37,026 nucleotides of DNA from Cytophagaceae bacterium (lineage in GTDB: Bacteria > Bacteroidota > Bacteroidia > Flavobacteriales > Flavobacteriaceae): assembly GCA_002712765.1 (NCBI GenBank), contig PAUP01000087.1:1-37026 (forward strand), given 5' to 3'. A program made the position numbers and the translations under genes. The notes under the pieces are model-generated. The model worked only from the letters and a program-made list of their open reading frames with translations. It was not told where the DNA came from and did no database searches. Positions 1 to 7,917 of this stretch are shown here, piece after piece; the first letter of the stretch is position 1, and each line of letters begins with the position of its first letter.

Positions 1-1505
1 ATTTTGGCCAAAGCGATACGGCCTTGTTTGCGAGTAACTCCAAAAAGGAAAAACTCAACAGGCTCATAGATTATATCGATTATGAATATGTAGACACTGT
101 CGATACCGATAGTATTGTAGATGTAACGGTTAATGGTATTTTGGATAATCTCGATCCGCACAGTGTGTACATTCCTCCTAGTGAGCTTGCAGAAATAGAA
201 GAGAATATGAAAGGAGATTTTGTGGGTATTGGCATTAGTTTTTACCCATATAAAGATTCTATAGCTGTGATCAGGGCTATCCCTGGTGGTCCTAGTCATA
301 AGGTTGGTATACGGGGCGGAGATAGAATTGTTTATGCCAATGATATACCCCTTTTTGGCAACGCCTTATCTGATGATAGCTTGTCTAATATCCTAAAAGG
401 GAAAATGGGTAGCCAGGTCGAACTAAAAATCAAACGCGAGGGAGCCTCAGAATTGCTCAGTTATAATGTGCGACGTGGGCGAGTACCGCTGCGCAGTGTA
501 GTTGCATCCTACATGGTAAACGACGATCTTGGATACATCAAGATAAACCGCTTTGCAGAGTCTACGCATAACGAATTTAAAACTGCGCTGTTGCGGCTAC
601 TGGATCAAGGAGCCACCCAACTGGCTTTAGACTTAAGAGATAATCCTGGAGGTTATATCTCATCTGCCGAGAAGGTAGTGGACGAATTTTTATCTGAAGA
701 CAAACTCATCCTCTTTACCAAAAACAAACGCGGCAAGATCAATAGGTCTTATGCCAAAGATGATGGCATCTTTGAAGATGGAGAAATTTTTATAATGATC
801 AACGAAAACTCGGCCTCGGCAAGCGAGATTGTTGCTGGAGCCCTTCAGGACAATGATAAAGGCCTTATTGTGGGCAGGAGATCATTTGGGAAAGGACTGG
901 TGCAAAGAGAAATGGATCTTGGAGATGGCAGCGCGGTGCGCTTGACCATTGCTCGTTATTATACCCCTACAGGGCGATCTATCCAAAAACCCTATGAAAA
1001 TGGAAATGAAGCCTATTTTCAGGATTATAAAAATAGATATGAAAATGGTGAGTTGCGCAGTGCCGACAATATTCAAGTGGCCGATTCGCTTAAATTTAAA
1101 ACTCCTTTAGGGAAGGTGGTTTATGGCGGTGGCGGTATTATTCCTGATGTTTTTGTGCCCAAGAACACAGATTACGAAATAGAACATTTAAATTATGTCT
1201 TGAGACAAGGCTATATGGGCCGCTTTATTTTCGAATATCTCGAAAAAAACAGAAGCTATTACAATCAATTATCGGAGCAGGAATTTAAAAATGAGGTGGT
1301 TATCACAGACGAAATTGTTTTTGATTTTATATCTTTCGCCAAATTTAGAAGAATTAATCTGCGTGCCAACTCCTATTTGGATCAATACAAACGCTATTTA
1401 AAAGCGACGATGGCACAACAGCTATTTGGAGACAATGCTTTTGAGCGCATGATTAATCAAGAAGATAAAATGTTACAAAGAATAGTCGAAATAACGACGA
1501 ACTAG
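1..1505 (+). CDS. S41 family C-terminal processing peptidase (5' partial)
   Basis: Serine endopeptidase of the CTP/Tsp family, expected in the periplasm, where such enzymes trim or degrade exported proteins from the C-terminus. The frame is open from base 3, so the true start and any signal peptide lie upstream of the window; the TTG at 24 is not a convincing start. Visible order: an N-terminal helical stretch (LNRLIDYIDYEYVD), the family motif NLDPHSVYIPP, a PDZ domain at about 220-450 (GIGISF, GIRGGDRI), then the protease core. The catalytic serine should be the middle Ser of ENSASASE (codon 816-818) and the general-base lysine that of SFGKGLVQ (codon 891-893), 25 residues apart as in characterised CTPs. 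The C-terminal extension after about 1140 is typical of Bacteroidota homologues. A small membrane protein gene starts 9 bases downstream. Confidence 0.93.
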   Translation, partial: FGQSDTALFASNSKKEKLNRLIDYIDYEYVDTVDTDSIVDVTVNGILDNLDPHSVYIPPSELAEIEENMKGDFVGIGISFYPYKDSIAVIRAIPGGPSHKVGIRGGDRIVYANDIPLFGNALSDDSLSNILKGKMGSQVELKIKREGASELLSYNVRRGRVPLRSVVASYMVNDDLGYIKINRFAESTHNEFKTALLRLLDQGATQLALDLRDNPGGYISSAEKVVDEFLSEDKLILFTKNKRGKINRSYAKDDGIFEDGEIFIMINENSASASEIVAGALQDNDKGLIVGRRSFGKGLVQREMDLGDGSAVRLTIARYYTPTGRSIQKPYENGNEAYFQDYKNRYENGELRSADNIQVADSLKFKTPLGKVVYGGGGIIPDVFVPKNTDYEIEHLNYVLRQGYMGRFIFEYLEKNRSYYNQLSEQEFKNEVVITDEIVFDFISFAKFRRINLRANSYLDQYKRYLKATMAQQLFGDNAFERMINQEDKMLQRIVEITTN

Positions 1506-1514
1506 TACCCATTA

Positions 1515-1808
1515 ATGTTGATTATTGTATCCATATTTATTTTTATTATAGCCGTCATCTTTAGGCTTATGGACAATAGTGCAGGGCTCTTAATCTCAAA
1601 TGGTATTTCTGTAAGTCCTTTTTATCTCCCTCCTGATGTGATCAAAGACGAAATGAATAAGATTCATGACCTTAGATTAAAGCGCAAGTTAAAACGAACG
1701 CTCATCTATCAAAAACTCCATAAGGTATTTACCGTATTGGCCGTAGTCATGCTCGTAGTGGGGATTGCTTACGAGTTTTACAGCCCTACCTTGATTCACC
1801 TCTTCTAA
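1515..1808 (+). CDS. Small two-segment membrane protein, unknown function
   Basis: A 97-residue protein I do not recognise. It starts at an ATG nine bases after the protease stop, so it is probably cotranscribed. It has an N-terminal hydrophobic segment (about residues 2-15, IVSIFIFIIAVIF), a polar middle with a basic stretch (RLKRKLKR, about residues 54-63), and a second hydrophobic segment at about 75-90 (VLAVVMLVVGIAYEF). The basic stretch suggests the loop between the helices is cytoplasmic (positive-inside rule). Spacing and codon use suggest a real gene, but no functional motif is visible. It converges on the 65-residue membrane protein gene on the other strand, with 17 bases between the stops. 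Confidence 0.65.
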   Translation: MLIIVSIFIFIIAVIFRLMDNSAGLLISNGISVSPFYLPPDVIKDEMNKIHDLRLKRKLKRTLIYQKLHKVFTVLAVVMLVVGIAYEFYSPTLIHLF

Positions 1809-1825
1809 CCAAGACCTAACTAGGC

Positions 1826-2023
1826 TTAGGATTTTGCCTTTTCAGCAATGCGCTTACTCAATAATAAAATTAGCAATAATAAAGCGGCGCAGGCGCAGGC
1901 CACCACCCCAATCAATGCAATACTGCTATCTCCTTCAAAGGGATGAGAAAAATCGATTCTTGTCAAATTAAATATGGCCAATCCTAAAGCGAGGACAATA
2001 CCGACATAAATGGCATATTTCAT
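1826..2023 (-). CDS. Small membrane protein downstream of the MarC gene
   Basis: A 65-residue protein with two hydrophobic helices, about residues 4-20 (AIYVGIVLALGLAIFNL) and 36-58 (ALIGVVACACAALLLL), and a short basic C-terminus (KRIAEKAKS). It starts at an ATG seven bases after the stop of the MarC-family gene on the same strand, so the two probably form one transcript. No catalytic or binding motif is visible and I cannot name it. The tight linkage suggests it is either an accessory of the MarC protein or a passenger in its operon; this is inference from position only. Confidence 0.65.
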   Translation of the reverse strand: MKYAIYVGIVLALGLAIFNLTRIDFSHPFEGDSSIALIGVVACACAALLLLILLLSKRIAEKAKS

Positions 2024-2030
2024 AAATCTT

Positions 2031-2615
2031 CTATTTGAAAAGTTCCTGAATATTAGTCGTAAATAGTTTTACGGCTATCGCTAGCAAAATTACACCAAAA
2101 ACCTTTTGGATAACAGCAATTCCGTTCTTTCCTAGAAATTTCTCAATACGAGAAGAGGTCTTTAAGACAATATAGATCAAAATTATGTTGACTATAATGG
2201 CCACCAAAATGTTTTCAATTTGATATTCGGCGCGCAAGGCAACCAATGAGGTTAGACTACCAGGGCCTGCCAATAATGGAAAAGCCAGCGGAAATACCGA
2301 TATGGTTTTGGCGCTAATCCCATCATCATCTTTAAATAGACTGACACCAAGAATCATTTCTAAGGCTAGGAAAAATAAAATAAACGAACCAGCCACCGCA
2401 AATTCACTAACCTCAACCCCAATAACGCTCAAGATCGACTCTCCTACAAATACAAATGCAATCATAATTCCTAAGGCTACTAAAGCCGCTTTGCCACTTT
2501 GAATGTGTCCAGCTTTTTTGCGCAGTTTGATCACAATAGGAATATTACCCATTATGTCTATTACTGCAAACAGAATCATAGATGCCGCGATAATTTCTTT
2601 GGCTATAAAGTTCAT
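2031..2615 (-). CDS. MarC family integral membrane protein
   Basis: A 194-residue protein with about six hydrophobic segments and the typical MarC opening (FAVIDIMGNIPIVIKL) near the N-terminus. Other matching landmarks are AGSFILFFLALEMILG and PLAFPLLAGPGSLTSLVAL. The family is widespread; the early link to multiple antibiotic resistance was not borne out, and the transported substrate, if any, is not established. I chose the ATG at 2615 rather than a TTG at 2642: it has a purine-rich AAAAAGGATAACC just upstream, and a -7 promoter motif (2640-2647) overlaps the longer start. A 65-residue membrane protein gene follows in the same operon. Confidence 0.9.
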   Translation of the reverse strand: MNFIAKEIIAASMILFAVIDIMGNIPIVIKLRKKAGHIQSGKAALVALGIMIAFVFVGESILSVIGVEVSEFAVAGSFILFFLALEMILGVSLFKDDDGISAKTISVFPLAFPLLAGPGSLTSLVALRAEYQIENILVAIIVNIILIYIVLKTSSRIEKFLGKNGIAVIQKVFGVILLAIAVKLFTTNIQELFK

Positions 2616-2639
2616 GGTTATCCTTTTTAAAAATCGCTG

Positions 2640-2647
2640 CAAAAGTA
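2640..2647 (-). promoter_or_regulatory. Candidate -7 box of the MarC gene
   Basis: TACTTTTG on the minus strand matches the Bacteroidota -7 consensus TAnnTTTG and lies 24 bases before the chosen start at 2615. No TTG is seen at the usual -33 spacing, so the call rests on the -7 match and position. Confidence 0.4.
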
Positions 2648-2751
2648 CTCTAAATCTTTTGGTTAGACTTGTACATTATAGGTAAAGAAATAGTAAAATA
2701 TTGGTTATGTAATGGTGCTTTGTTACCGCTAGGAGAAAGACAGTAAATTGT

Positions 2752-2770
2752 TAGTTTTGAAGTATATTTG
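2752..2770 (+). promoter_or_regulatory. Two overlapping -7-like boxes before the DUF3109 gene
   Basis: TAGTTTTG (2752-2759) and TATATTTG (2763-2770) both fit TAnnTTTG. The second ends four bases before the ATG at 2775, so if it is used the transcript would be almost leaderless. Neither has a TTG at the usual -33 spacing. Confidence 0.3.
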
Positions 2771-2774
2771 TCCT

Positions 2775-3344
2775 ATGTTTCAACTTAAGAATACCATTGT
2801 TTCAGAAGATATTATAGAAAAAGATTTTGTCTGTAATCTCAATGCGTGTAAAGGCGAGTGTTGTATTGCTGGAGAGGCAGGTGCGCCATTAGAAAATGAA
2901 GAAGTCGAGATTCTTGAATCGATTTACGATAAGGTTGCCCCATATTTGAGAGCAGAGGGTAAAGCCGCCATTGCCGCTCAAGGCACATCCATTAAAACCG
3001 CCAATGGTGACTTGGAGACTCCTTTGGTTAATGGGGCAGAGTGTGCCTATGTGACCTTTAATGACAAGGGTTTTGCCAGTTGTGGGATAGAAGATGCCTA
3101 CAATGACGGGGCCGTATCTTTTAGAAAGCCGATATCCTGTCATCTCTACCCCATACGCGTTCAAGAATACAGTTCTTTTTCGGCGGTGAATTATCACCGC
3201 TGGCCTATTTGTGACGATGCCTGTACCTTGGGTAAAGAATTACAAGTTCCTGTCTATACCTTTACCAAAAATGCGCTAATCAGAAAATTTGGTGAAGCTT
3301 GGTATGAAGAACTTGAAAAAATCGCCAAGACATTGCGCTCATGA
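2775..3344 (+). CDS. DUF3109 family cysteine-rich protein
   Basis: A 189-residue protein matching the DUF3109 family common in Bacteroidota. It contains many cysteines in a pattern like metal-binding YkgJ-type proteins: an N-terminal CNLNACKGECC cluster, then AECAYV, ASCGIED, ISCHLYPIRV, and PICDDAC near the C-terminus. This suggests a bound zinc or iron-sulphur centre, but the function is not established. The ATG at 2775 is preferred to the upstream TTG at 2748 because homologues begin with the MFQLKNTIVSE-type sequence. The stop overlaps the start of the aminotransferase gene (ATGA, 3341-3344), so the two are likely translationally coupled. Confidence 0.85.
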   Translation: MFQLKNTIVSEDIIEKDFVCNLNACKGECCIAGEAGAPLENEEVEILESIYDKVAPYLRAEGKAAIAAQGTSIKTANGDLETPLVNGAECAYVTFNDKGFASCGIEDAYNDGAVSFRKPISCHLYPIRVQEYSSFSAVNYHRWPICDDACTLGKELQVPVYTFTKNALIRKFGEAWYEELEKIAKTLRS

Positions 3345-4486
3345 AAATCACCTCCAAATTACCCGAAATAGGCACGACTATATTTACACAAATGAGTCAG
3401 CTCGCCCATCGTCATAAGGCTTTGAATCTGGCTCAAGGTTTTCCTGGGTTTGAGACCGATCCAACATTACACCGACTGGTCACTACTGCCATGCAAGAGG
3501 GTTATAATCAATACGCTCCTATGCAAGGAGTGTTTGGCTTACGCCAAAAAATTGCCGAAAAAGCCAACCGGCTCTACCATAGCGATTATCATCCAGAAAA
3601 TGAGGTGACTGTAACGGCTGGGGCGACCCAGGCTATTTTTAGTATCATAGCTGCCTTTGTCTCGCCAGGTGACCAGGTGATCGTATTAAAGCCAGCCTAT
3701 GATTGTTATGAGCCTGCTGTTGAGGTACAGGGAGGCAAAGTGATTCCTATACAGTTAGAAGCGCCCAGCTACTCTGTAAACTGGCAGGCTGTAAAAGATG
3801 CTATAGGTCCGGCTACCAAGATGATGATTATCAATACTCCACATAATCCTACGGGTAGTGTTCTATCTGAAGAAGACATGCAGCAACTGGCCAAGTTGTT
3901 AAGAGGAACCAATATTATCTTGCTAAGTGATGAGGTCTATGAGCACATCATTTTTGATGGGCATTCTCATCAATCTGTTGCACGATTTCCTGAACTAAAA
4001 GAACGCAGCTTTATCACCGCATCTTTTGGTAAAACCTTTCACGTTACAGGATGGAAGATGGGCTATGTATTAGGTCCTAAGGATTTGATGAGCGAATTTC
4101 AAAAAGTGCATCAGTTTAATGTGTTTTGTGCCAATCACCCAATGCAACGCGCTTTTGCCACTTATTTAGAAACCCCAGAGCACTATCTCCAATTAGCCGA
4201 TTTTTATCAGGCAAAACGAGATATCTTTCTCGATGCTATAAAAGATTCAAAATTTACGATGACGCCAGCTTCAGGAACTTATTTTCAACTTCTCAATTAC
4301 AGTAATATAAGTAAAGAACACGATGTGCGTTATGCCCAATGGCTTACCCAAGAAAAAGGCTTGGCGGCTATCCCTACCTCTGTCTTTAATATCGATCAGA
4401 AAAATGACTACAACTTGCGTTTCTGTTTTGCCAAAGAGGATGACAGCCTATTACGCGCCGCCGAGATTCTCAATAGTATAGCCTAA
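3341..4486 (+). CDS. Methionine/glutamine-type PLP aminotransferase
   Basis: A 381-residue fold-type I PLP-dependent aminotransferase, about the usual length. Landmarks: LNLAQGFPGFETDP near the N-terminus (typical of the YbdL/kynurenine aminotransferase branch), YNQYAPMQGVFGLRQKIA, the cofactor-binding TAGATQAIFS, NTPHNPTG, LSDEVYEHI, and the Schiff-base lysine in SFGKTFHVTGWKMGY (codon 4031-4033, Lys231). NLRFCFAK near the end carries the substrate-carboxylate arginine. Bacteroidota members are usually annotated as methionine aminotransferase; this branch transfers amino groups between methionine, glutamine and aromatic amino acids and 2-oxo acids such as 4-methylthio-2-oxobutanoate. It overlaps the DUF3109 gene by four bases. 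An omega-amidase-type nitrilase about 2.6 kb downstream could remove its 2-oxoglutaramate product. Confidence 0.92.
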   Translation: MKITSKLPEIGTTIFTQMSQLAHRHKALNLAQGFPGFETDPTLHRLVTTAMQEGYNQYAPMQGVFGLRQKIAEKANRLYHSDYHPENEVTVTAGATQAIFSIIAAFVSPGDQVIVLKPAYDCYEPAVEVQGGKVIPIQLEAPSYSVNWQAVKDAIGPATKMMIINTPHNPTGSVLSEEDMQQLAKLLRGTNIILLSDEVYEHIIFDGHSHQSVARFPELKERSFITASFGKTFHVTGWKMGYVLGPKDLMSEFQKVHQFNVFCANHPMQRAFATYLETPEHYLQLADFYQAKRDIFLDAIKDSKFTMTPASGTYFQLLNYSNISKEHDVRYAQWLTQEKGLAAIPTSVFNIDQKNDYNLRFCFAKEDDSLLRAAEILNSIA

Positions 4487-4518
4487 CTACTAGCTTTAAC
4501 CCTATGACTTTTGAGACT

Positions 4519-5670
4519 TTAGTCGTTAAACGCTTTTTGTGATTGGGCCATAAAACGCCCAATTTGTGAGGGTTCTAGCCATCGGGTAACCACAACCATG
4601 CGGTGTTTTTTGTCTACTACAATAAAATTACCGCCAAACCCAGCAGCATAATAGACCGAGGTATCTACTCCTTCCCAATGCCGAGGCCCTTTGTTGTTAA
4701 GCCACCACATATACCCGTAATTGGGATTGGGATTAGAGGGTGTTGTGGCTTGAGTAATCCAAGTAGAAGAAAGCAAACGTTGACCATCCCAAACACCATC
4801 GTTGAGATAGAGCAACCCAAAGCGAGCCATATCCTGGGTATTGATAAAGATTCCGGCACCGCTATGTCCCCCTCCTGTAACCGATTTCATTTTTATCCCG
4901 TCAATAACAGTCCAAGCATCTTTATAACCAAACCATCGCCAGGTAGTAGAAGCGCCTATAGGATCCATTATATGTTTTTTTAACACCTGTGGTAGGGGTT
5001 GTCTCCAGGTGTGGGTAAGGGCATAGGCCAATACATTTACCCGCACATCGTTGTACTCCATGACACTGCCAGGCGTATTGGGCGTGGTATATTGCCAATC
5101 GTCTACATCGCCTTCTGAGGGTGGGCGATCTGCCCAGTCTTTACCGCCAAATAAACTGCCCTGCCAAGCGCTGTTTTGTTGTAATAAATGGTGCCATTGT
5201 ATACTGCTATTATGCCTGCCGTCAAAGGTGCCGTCCCAAACGTAGCTTGAAGCACGATCTTTAAAGGAGGTGATCAATTTATGGTCTAAGGCAAGCCCAG
5301 CGGTAGTGGCCAAAAAACTTTTGGTGACCGAGAAGGTCATATCGACACGTTGGGTATCTCCCCATTGCGCTACTATTTTTCCATCCTTTAAAATCATTCC
5401 AGCTGGGCCACCTCTCTTTTTAGTAGGCCCTAGAATTTGATGGTAAGGCTCGCGTTTAAAACCTTCGAGTATCGCTACTCTTAAATCTTTAGAGCCGCTG
5501 TATTCATTTGCTTTCGCGAAAGCGATCACTTGTTGGATCACTTCTGGATTTAGATCGGCGTCCTTAGGATTGACCTGCTCCCATTGTACCCCACGGGCGG
5601 GAAAATACATGTCTTGGCTATGGCTTAGAGCAGAAAAAACGCTTAACAACAGTAGTAGATAATATTTCAT
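4519..5670 (-). CDS. Serine hydrolase, class C beta-lactamase/PBP-like, exported
   Basis: A 383-residue exported protein of the beta-lactamase class C / esterase superfamily. The start is the ATG at 5670; a GTG at 5676 is in frame but weaker. An N-terminal signal peptide (MKYYLLLLLSVFSALSHSQ) is clear. The SxxK motif is SVTK (nucleophile Ser114, Lys117), followed by the Tyr motif YNDVRVN (YxN) and a C-terminal glycine-rich YAAGFGGNFIVVD in the place of the KTG-like strand. The region between has the usual WRWFGYKDAW and GGHSGAGIFINTQDMARFG. Family members include D-aminopeptidases, esterases and lactamases, so the substrate cannot be named. A genome-repeat palindrome (5510-5524) lies inside the gene and encodes part of IAFAKA without breaking the frame. 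Confidence 0.9.
   Translation of the reverse strand: MKYYLLLLLSVFSALSHSQDMYFPARGVQWEQVNPKDADLNPEVIQQVIAFAKANEYSGSKDLRVAILEGFKREPYHQILGPTKKRGGPAGMILKDGKIVAQWGDTQRVDMTFSVTKSFLATTAGLALDHKLITSFKDRASSYVWDGTFDGRHNSSIQWHHLLQQNSAWQGSLFGGKDWADRPPSEGDVDDWQYTTPNTPGSVMEYNDVRVNVLAYALTHTWRQPLPQVLKKHIMDPIGASTTWRWFGYKDAWTVIDGIKMKSVTGGGHSGAGIFINTQDMARFGLLYLNDGVWDGQRLLSSTWITQATTPSNPNPNYGYMWWLNNKGPRHWEGVDTSVYYAAGFGGNFIVVDKKHRMVVVTRWLEPSQIGRFMAQSQKAFND
5510..5524. repeat. Palindromic word inside the serine hydrolase gene
   Basis: GCTTTCGCGAAAGCG, containing a 14-base perfect palindrome. Read on the coding (minus) strand it gives Ala-Phe-Ala-Lys-Ala in frame. Confidence 0.8.
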
Positions 5671-5768
5671 GATCACGGTGTTGGTTATCGGTTAAAATTA
5701 GACAAAAACTGTCTTACATCTAACCTCTACGAACTACTTTTGGGCTGTTTAGGAAATACGCTATTCAA

Positions 5769-5782
5769 TTTCGCGAAAGCGC
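5769..5782. repeat. Intergenic copy of the palindromic word
   Basis: TTTCGCGAAAGCGC; the central ten bases are a perfect palindrome but the left arm has lost the GCGC end. It lies 38 bases before the ankyrin gene start. Confidence 0.7.
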
Positions 5783-5819
5783 TAGGAAAATTATCTTAGT
5801 TTTTTATAACTTAGTCGCA

Positions 5820-6287
5820 ATGAAGGATGCACTATTTTCGGCCATACGAGCCAATGATATAGATACGGTCAATGAGATCCTCAAAGATCAGCCTGCGCTA
5901 GTTCATCAAACCGATCAACGTGGCTCTACGCCTTTGCTCCTTGCTACCTATTACGGTTTTAAAGAATTAACCGCAGTTTTATTGTCGCATAGTCCAGATG
6001 TCAATGCCAAAGATGGCAGTGGCAATACCCCGCTAATGGGCGTTTGCTTTAAGGGGTATCCAGAAATTGCCAAATTGCTTATCGCAAACAAGGCCGATGT
6101 GAATGCCGTTAATTTTAACAATGCCACAGCTCTAATATATGCCGCAACCTTTTCGCAAGCGGCAATTGCGCGTATACTTCTTGAACATGGGGCAGACAAA
6201 ACCCACAAAGACGATCGTGGTAATACCGCTTATGATCATGCCAAAATGCAGGGGGCAAAAGAATTGATGGATCTACTGGAGTCCTAG
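5820..6287 (+). CDS. Ankyrin repeat protein
   Basis: A 155-residue protein built almost wholly of ankyrin repeats. Four or more units can be read: an N-cap (LFSAIRANDIDTVNEILKDQ), then GSTPLLLATYYGFKELTAVLL, GNTPLMGVCFKGYPEIAKLLI, ATALIYAATFSQAAIARILLEHGAD, and a C-cap GNTAYDHAKMQGAKELMDLL. There is no signal peptide or membrane segment, so it is probably cytoplasmic. Ankyrin repeats bind partner proteins; the partner cannot be told from the sequence. The gene stands alone on the plus strand between a minus-strand hydrolase and a minus-strand HAD gene. A palindromic repeat lies in its upstream region. Confidence 0.92.
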   Translation: MKDALFSAIRANDIDTVNEILKDQPALVHQTDQRGSTPLLLATYYGFKELTAVLLSHSPDVNAKDGSGNTPLMGVCFKGYPEIAKLLIANKADVNAVNFNNATALIYAATFSQAAIARILLEHGADKTHKDDRGNTAYDHAKMQGAKELMDLLES

Positions 6288-6320
6288 TAATTTTGACCGC
6301 TTATCTGCAAAAACAATTGG

Positions 6321-6977
6321 CTATACGAATTGACTATATGTAAAGCCGTTGTAATTTGGGATCCAATGACCGCAGCCCGCCTGTTTTAATGCTTTCTCTT
6401 TGGCCTGGCCAACACCTACAAATTCAAGTCCTAGGTTTTGAGCGATATATAAGTCCCACAACCCATCTCCAAAAGAGATGATTCTTTCAAATTGTTCAAT
6501 ACCGTAGTGTTTTTTTGCCTGATTGATAGCTTGCTGAACAAAGCCCTCTCTGGTAATACTTGTTTTTGAAGTAGCTAGCACCGAGGGTTCATAGGGCAAT
6601 TGAGCATCCTTCATTTTTATCGCTGTAGCCTTAGGAAACGCTCCTGTGCCAAAGGCAACTGGAAGCTGTTGCTCTTTAAGGTGATTGAGAAAGCTTTGGG
6701 CACCACTGATTTCATAGACTGGCGGGTGATTTTTCATTTCTTGAGCGAGCAAATCGTCTAACTGATCTCTAAGGGATAGACTAGCTTCTTTTCCAAAATG
6801 GCGCTTGTAATTATAGGCTAAGGCATAACTGTCTGTATGATGCTTATAATTGTCATAATCGGTATCTATATTAGAAATGCCCAATTGTTGCATCGCATTA
6901 GTAATGACCTGATGGTAAGTAGACACGCTCTGGGTCAAGGTGCCATCTATATCAAAGAGAAAGAGAATTGGAGTCAT
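6321..6977 (-). CDS. HAD family hydrolase (phosphoglycolate phosphatase-like)
   Basis: A 218-residue haloacid dehalogenase phosphatase with an inserted helical cap. Motif I is FDIDGTLTQS (nucleophile Asp9 and acid/base Asp11), motif II is around FGTGAFPK (with Thr), and motif IV is SFGDGLWDLYIA (GDGxxD). The start is set at the ATG at 6977, which gives MTPILFLFDIDGTL; an earlier TTG at 7097 would add 40 residues with no counterpart in the family and would overlap the divergent nitrilase promoter. The substrate is unknown; related proteins act on small phosphorylated metabolites. Confidence 0.88.
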   Translation of the reverse strand: MTPILFLFDIDGTLTQSVSTYHQVITNAMQQLGISNIDTDYDNYKHHTDSYALAYNYKRHFGKEASLSLRDQLDDLLAQEMKNHPPVYEISGAQSFLNHLKEQQLPVAFGTGAFPKATAIKMKDAQLPYEPSVLATSKTSITREGFVQQAINQAKKHYGIEQFERIISFGDGLWDLYIAQNLGLEFVGVGQAKEKALKQAGCGHWIPNYNGFTYSQFV

Positions 6978-7010
6978 AGAAAGTGTTAGAACTAACATTA
7001 TTGAATAGTG

Positions 7011-7018
7011 CAAAGGTA
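7011..7018 (-). promoter_or_regulatory. Candidate -7 box of the HAD gene
   Basis: TACCTTTG on the minus strand fits TAnnTTTG and lies 33 bases before the chosen start at 6977. No well-spaced TTG is seen. Confidence 0.35.
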
Positions 7019-7056
7019 CGAGGTCAAGATTAGATATGGCTGTATCATTTTTCGAG

Positions 7057-7089
7057 TTGCCCCGTATTGATTGTGATAGCATAACTTTG
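7057..7089 (+). promoter_or_regulatory. Candidate promoter of the nitrilase gene
   Basis: TTG at 7057-7059 and TAACTTTG at 7082-7089, separated by 22 bases, fit the flavobacterial TTG / TAnnTTTG promoter. Transcription would start near 7095, about 19 bases before the ATG at 7114, which also argues against the upstream ATG at 7036 as the start. Confidence 0.45.
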
Positions 7090-7113
7090 ATAGACAATTT
7101 TTACCTTTATCGG

Positions 7114-7917
7114 ATGAAGCAAGATTTACAGATTATATTGGTGCAGTATGACATCGCTTGGGAAGCCCCGATGACAAATAAAAAATACCTAGAGGCTATT
7201 CTCGGGCAGCTCCCTAAGGATACAGACCTGGTGGTCCTCCCTGAAATGTTTACTACGGGCTTTGCCATGACCCCAGCGGTACATGCCGAAACCATGAATG
7301 GCCCAACCATGCAGTGGTTACAACAGTGGTCTGCCCAATTAAACGCCGCTATCTGTGGCAGTATCATCATCAAAGAGGAAGAGGCCTATTACAATCGTTT
7401 TGTTTTTATGAGTCCGTCGGGTGAAGTTAGCTCATATGACAAGCGTCATTTGTTCAATATGGCGGGAGAAGGTGAGCAGTACACCCCGGGGTCTGATAAA
7501 AAAATTATCGAGTATCAAGGCTGGAAGATATTGCCACAAATCTGTTACGATTTGCGCTTTCCTGTCTTTTCGCGCAATACCCAAAATTATGACCTAATGA
7601 TCTATGTGGCCAATTGGCCTAAGACTAGAGTGGCGGCCTGGGATACCCTCTTGCAAGCCCGAGCCATCGAAAATATGTCTTATGCCATTGGGGTAAATAG
7701 GATAGGTCGTGATGCTAACGAACTAGACTATGTGGGCCATAGTGCGGCCTATAACCTCTTGGGAGAAAAGGTAAGCGAAGCGCTTGCAGCAACTACAACA
7801 CCCATAGCCAACGTGCAATTATATCAGGCAAGCCTATCCAAAGAATTGATCTCGGTTACGAGATCAAAACTACCCTTTCTTCAAGATCGCGATGATTTTA
7901 GTCTAACCGATCTTTGA
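7114..7917 (+). CDS. Nitrilase family amidase, omega-amidase (YafV) type
   Basis: A 267-residue carbon-nitrogen hydrolase. The catalytic triad is visible: Glu44 in VLPEMFTTGF, Lys110 in YDKRHLF and Cys144 in QICYDLRFPVF. The surrounding residues match the omega-amidase/YafV branch, which hydrolyses 2-oxoglutaramate and 2-oxosuccinamate to the 2-oxo acid and ammonia. The start MKQDLQIILVQYDIAW at 7114 fits family length; an in-frame ATG at 7036 would add 26 unmatched residues. The gene is near an aminotransferase that can make such substrates from glutamine. Its last 20 bases overlap the end of the lipoprotein gene on the other strand. Confidence 0.9.
   Translation: MKQDLQIILVQYDIAWEAPMTNKKYLEAILGQLPKDTDLVVLPEMFTTGFAMTPAVHAETMNGPTMQWLQQWSAQLNAAICGSIIIKEEEAYYNRFVFMSPSGEVSSYDKRHLFNMAGEGEQYTPGSDKKIIEYQGWKILPQICYDLRFPVFSRNTQNYDLMIYVANWPKTRVAAWDTLLQARAIENMSYAIGVNRIGRDANELDYVGHSAAYNLLGEKVSEALAATTTPIANVQLYQASLSKELISVTRSKLPFLQDRDDFSLTDL

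Noticed and set aside
2748-2774. TTG start extending the DUF3109 protein
   Set aside because: The added residues have no family counterpart and overlap -7-like boxes.
7036-7113. In-frame N-terminal extension of the nitrilase
   Set aside because: A promoter-like TTG / TAACTTTG pair lies inside it and the family starts at the MKQDLQ position.
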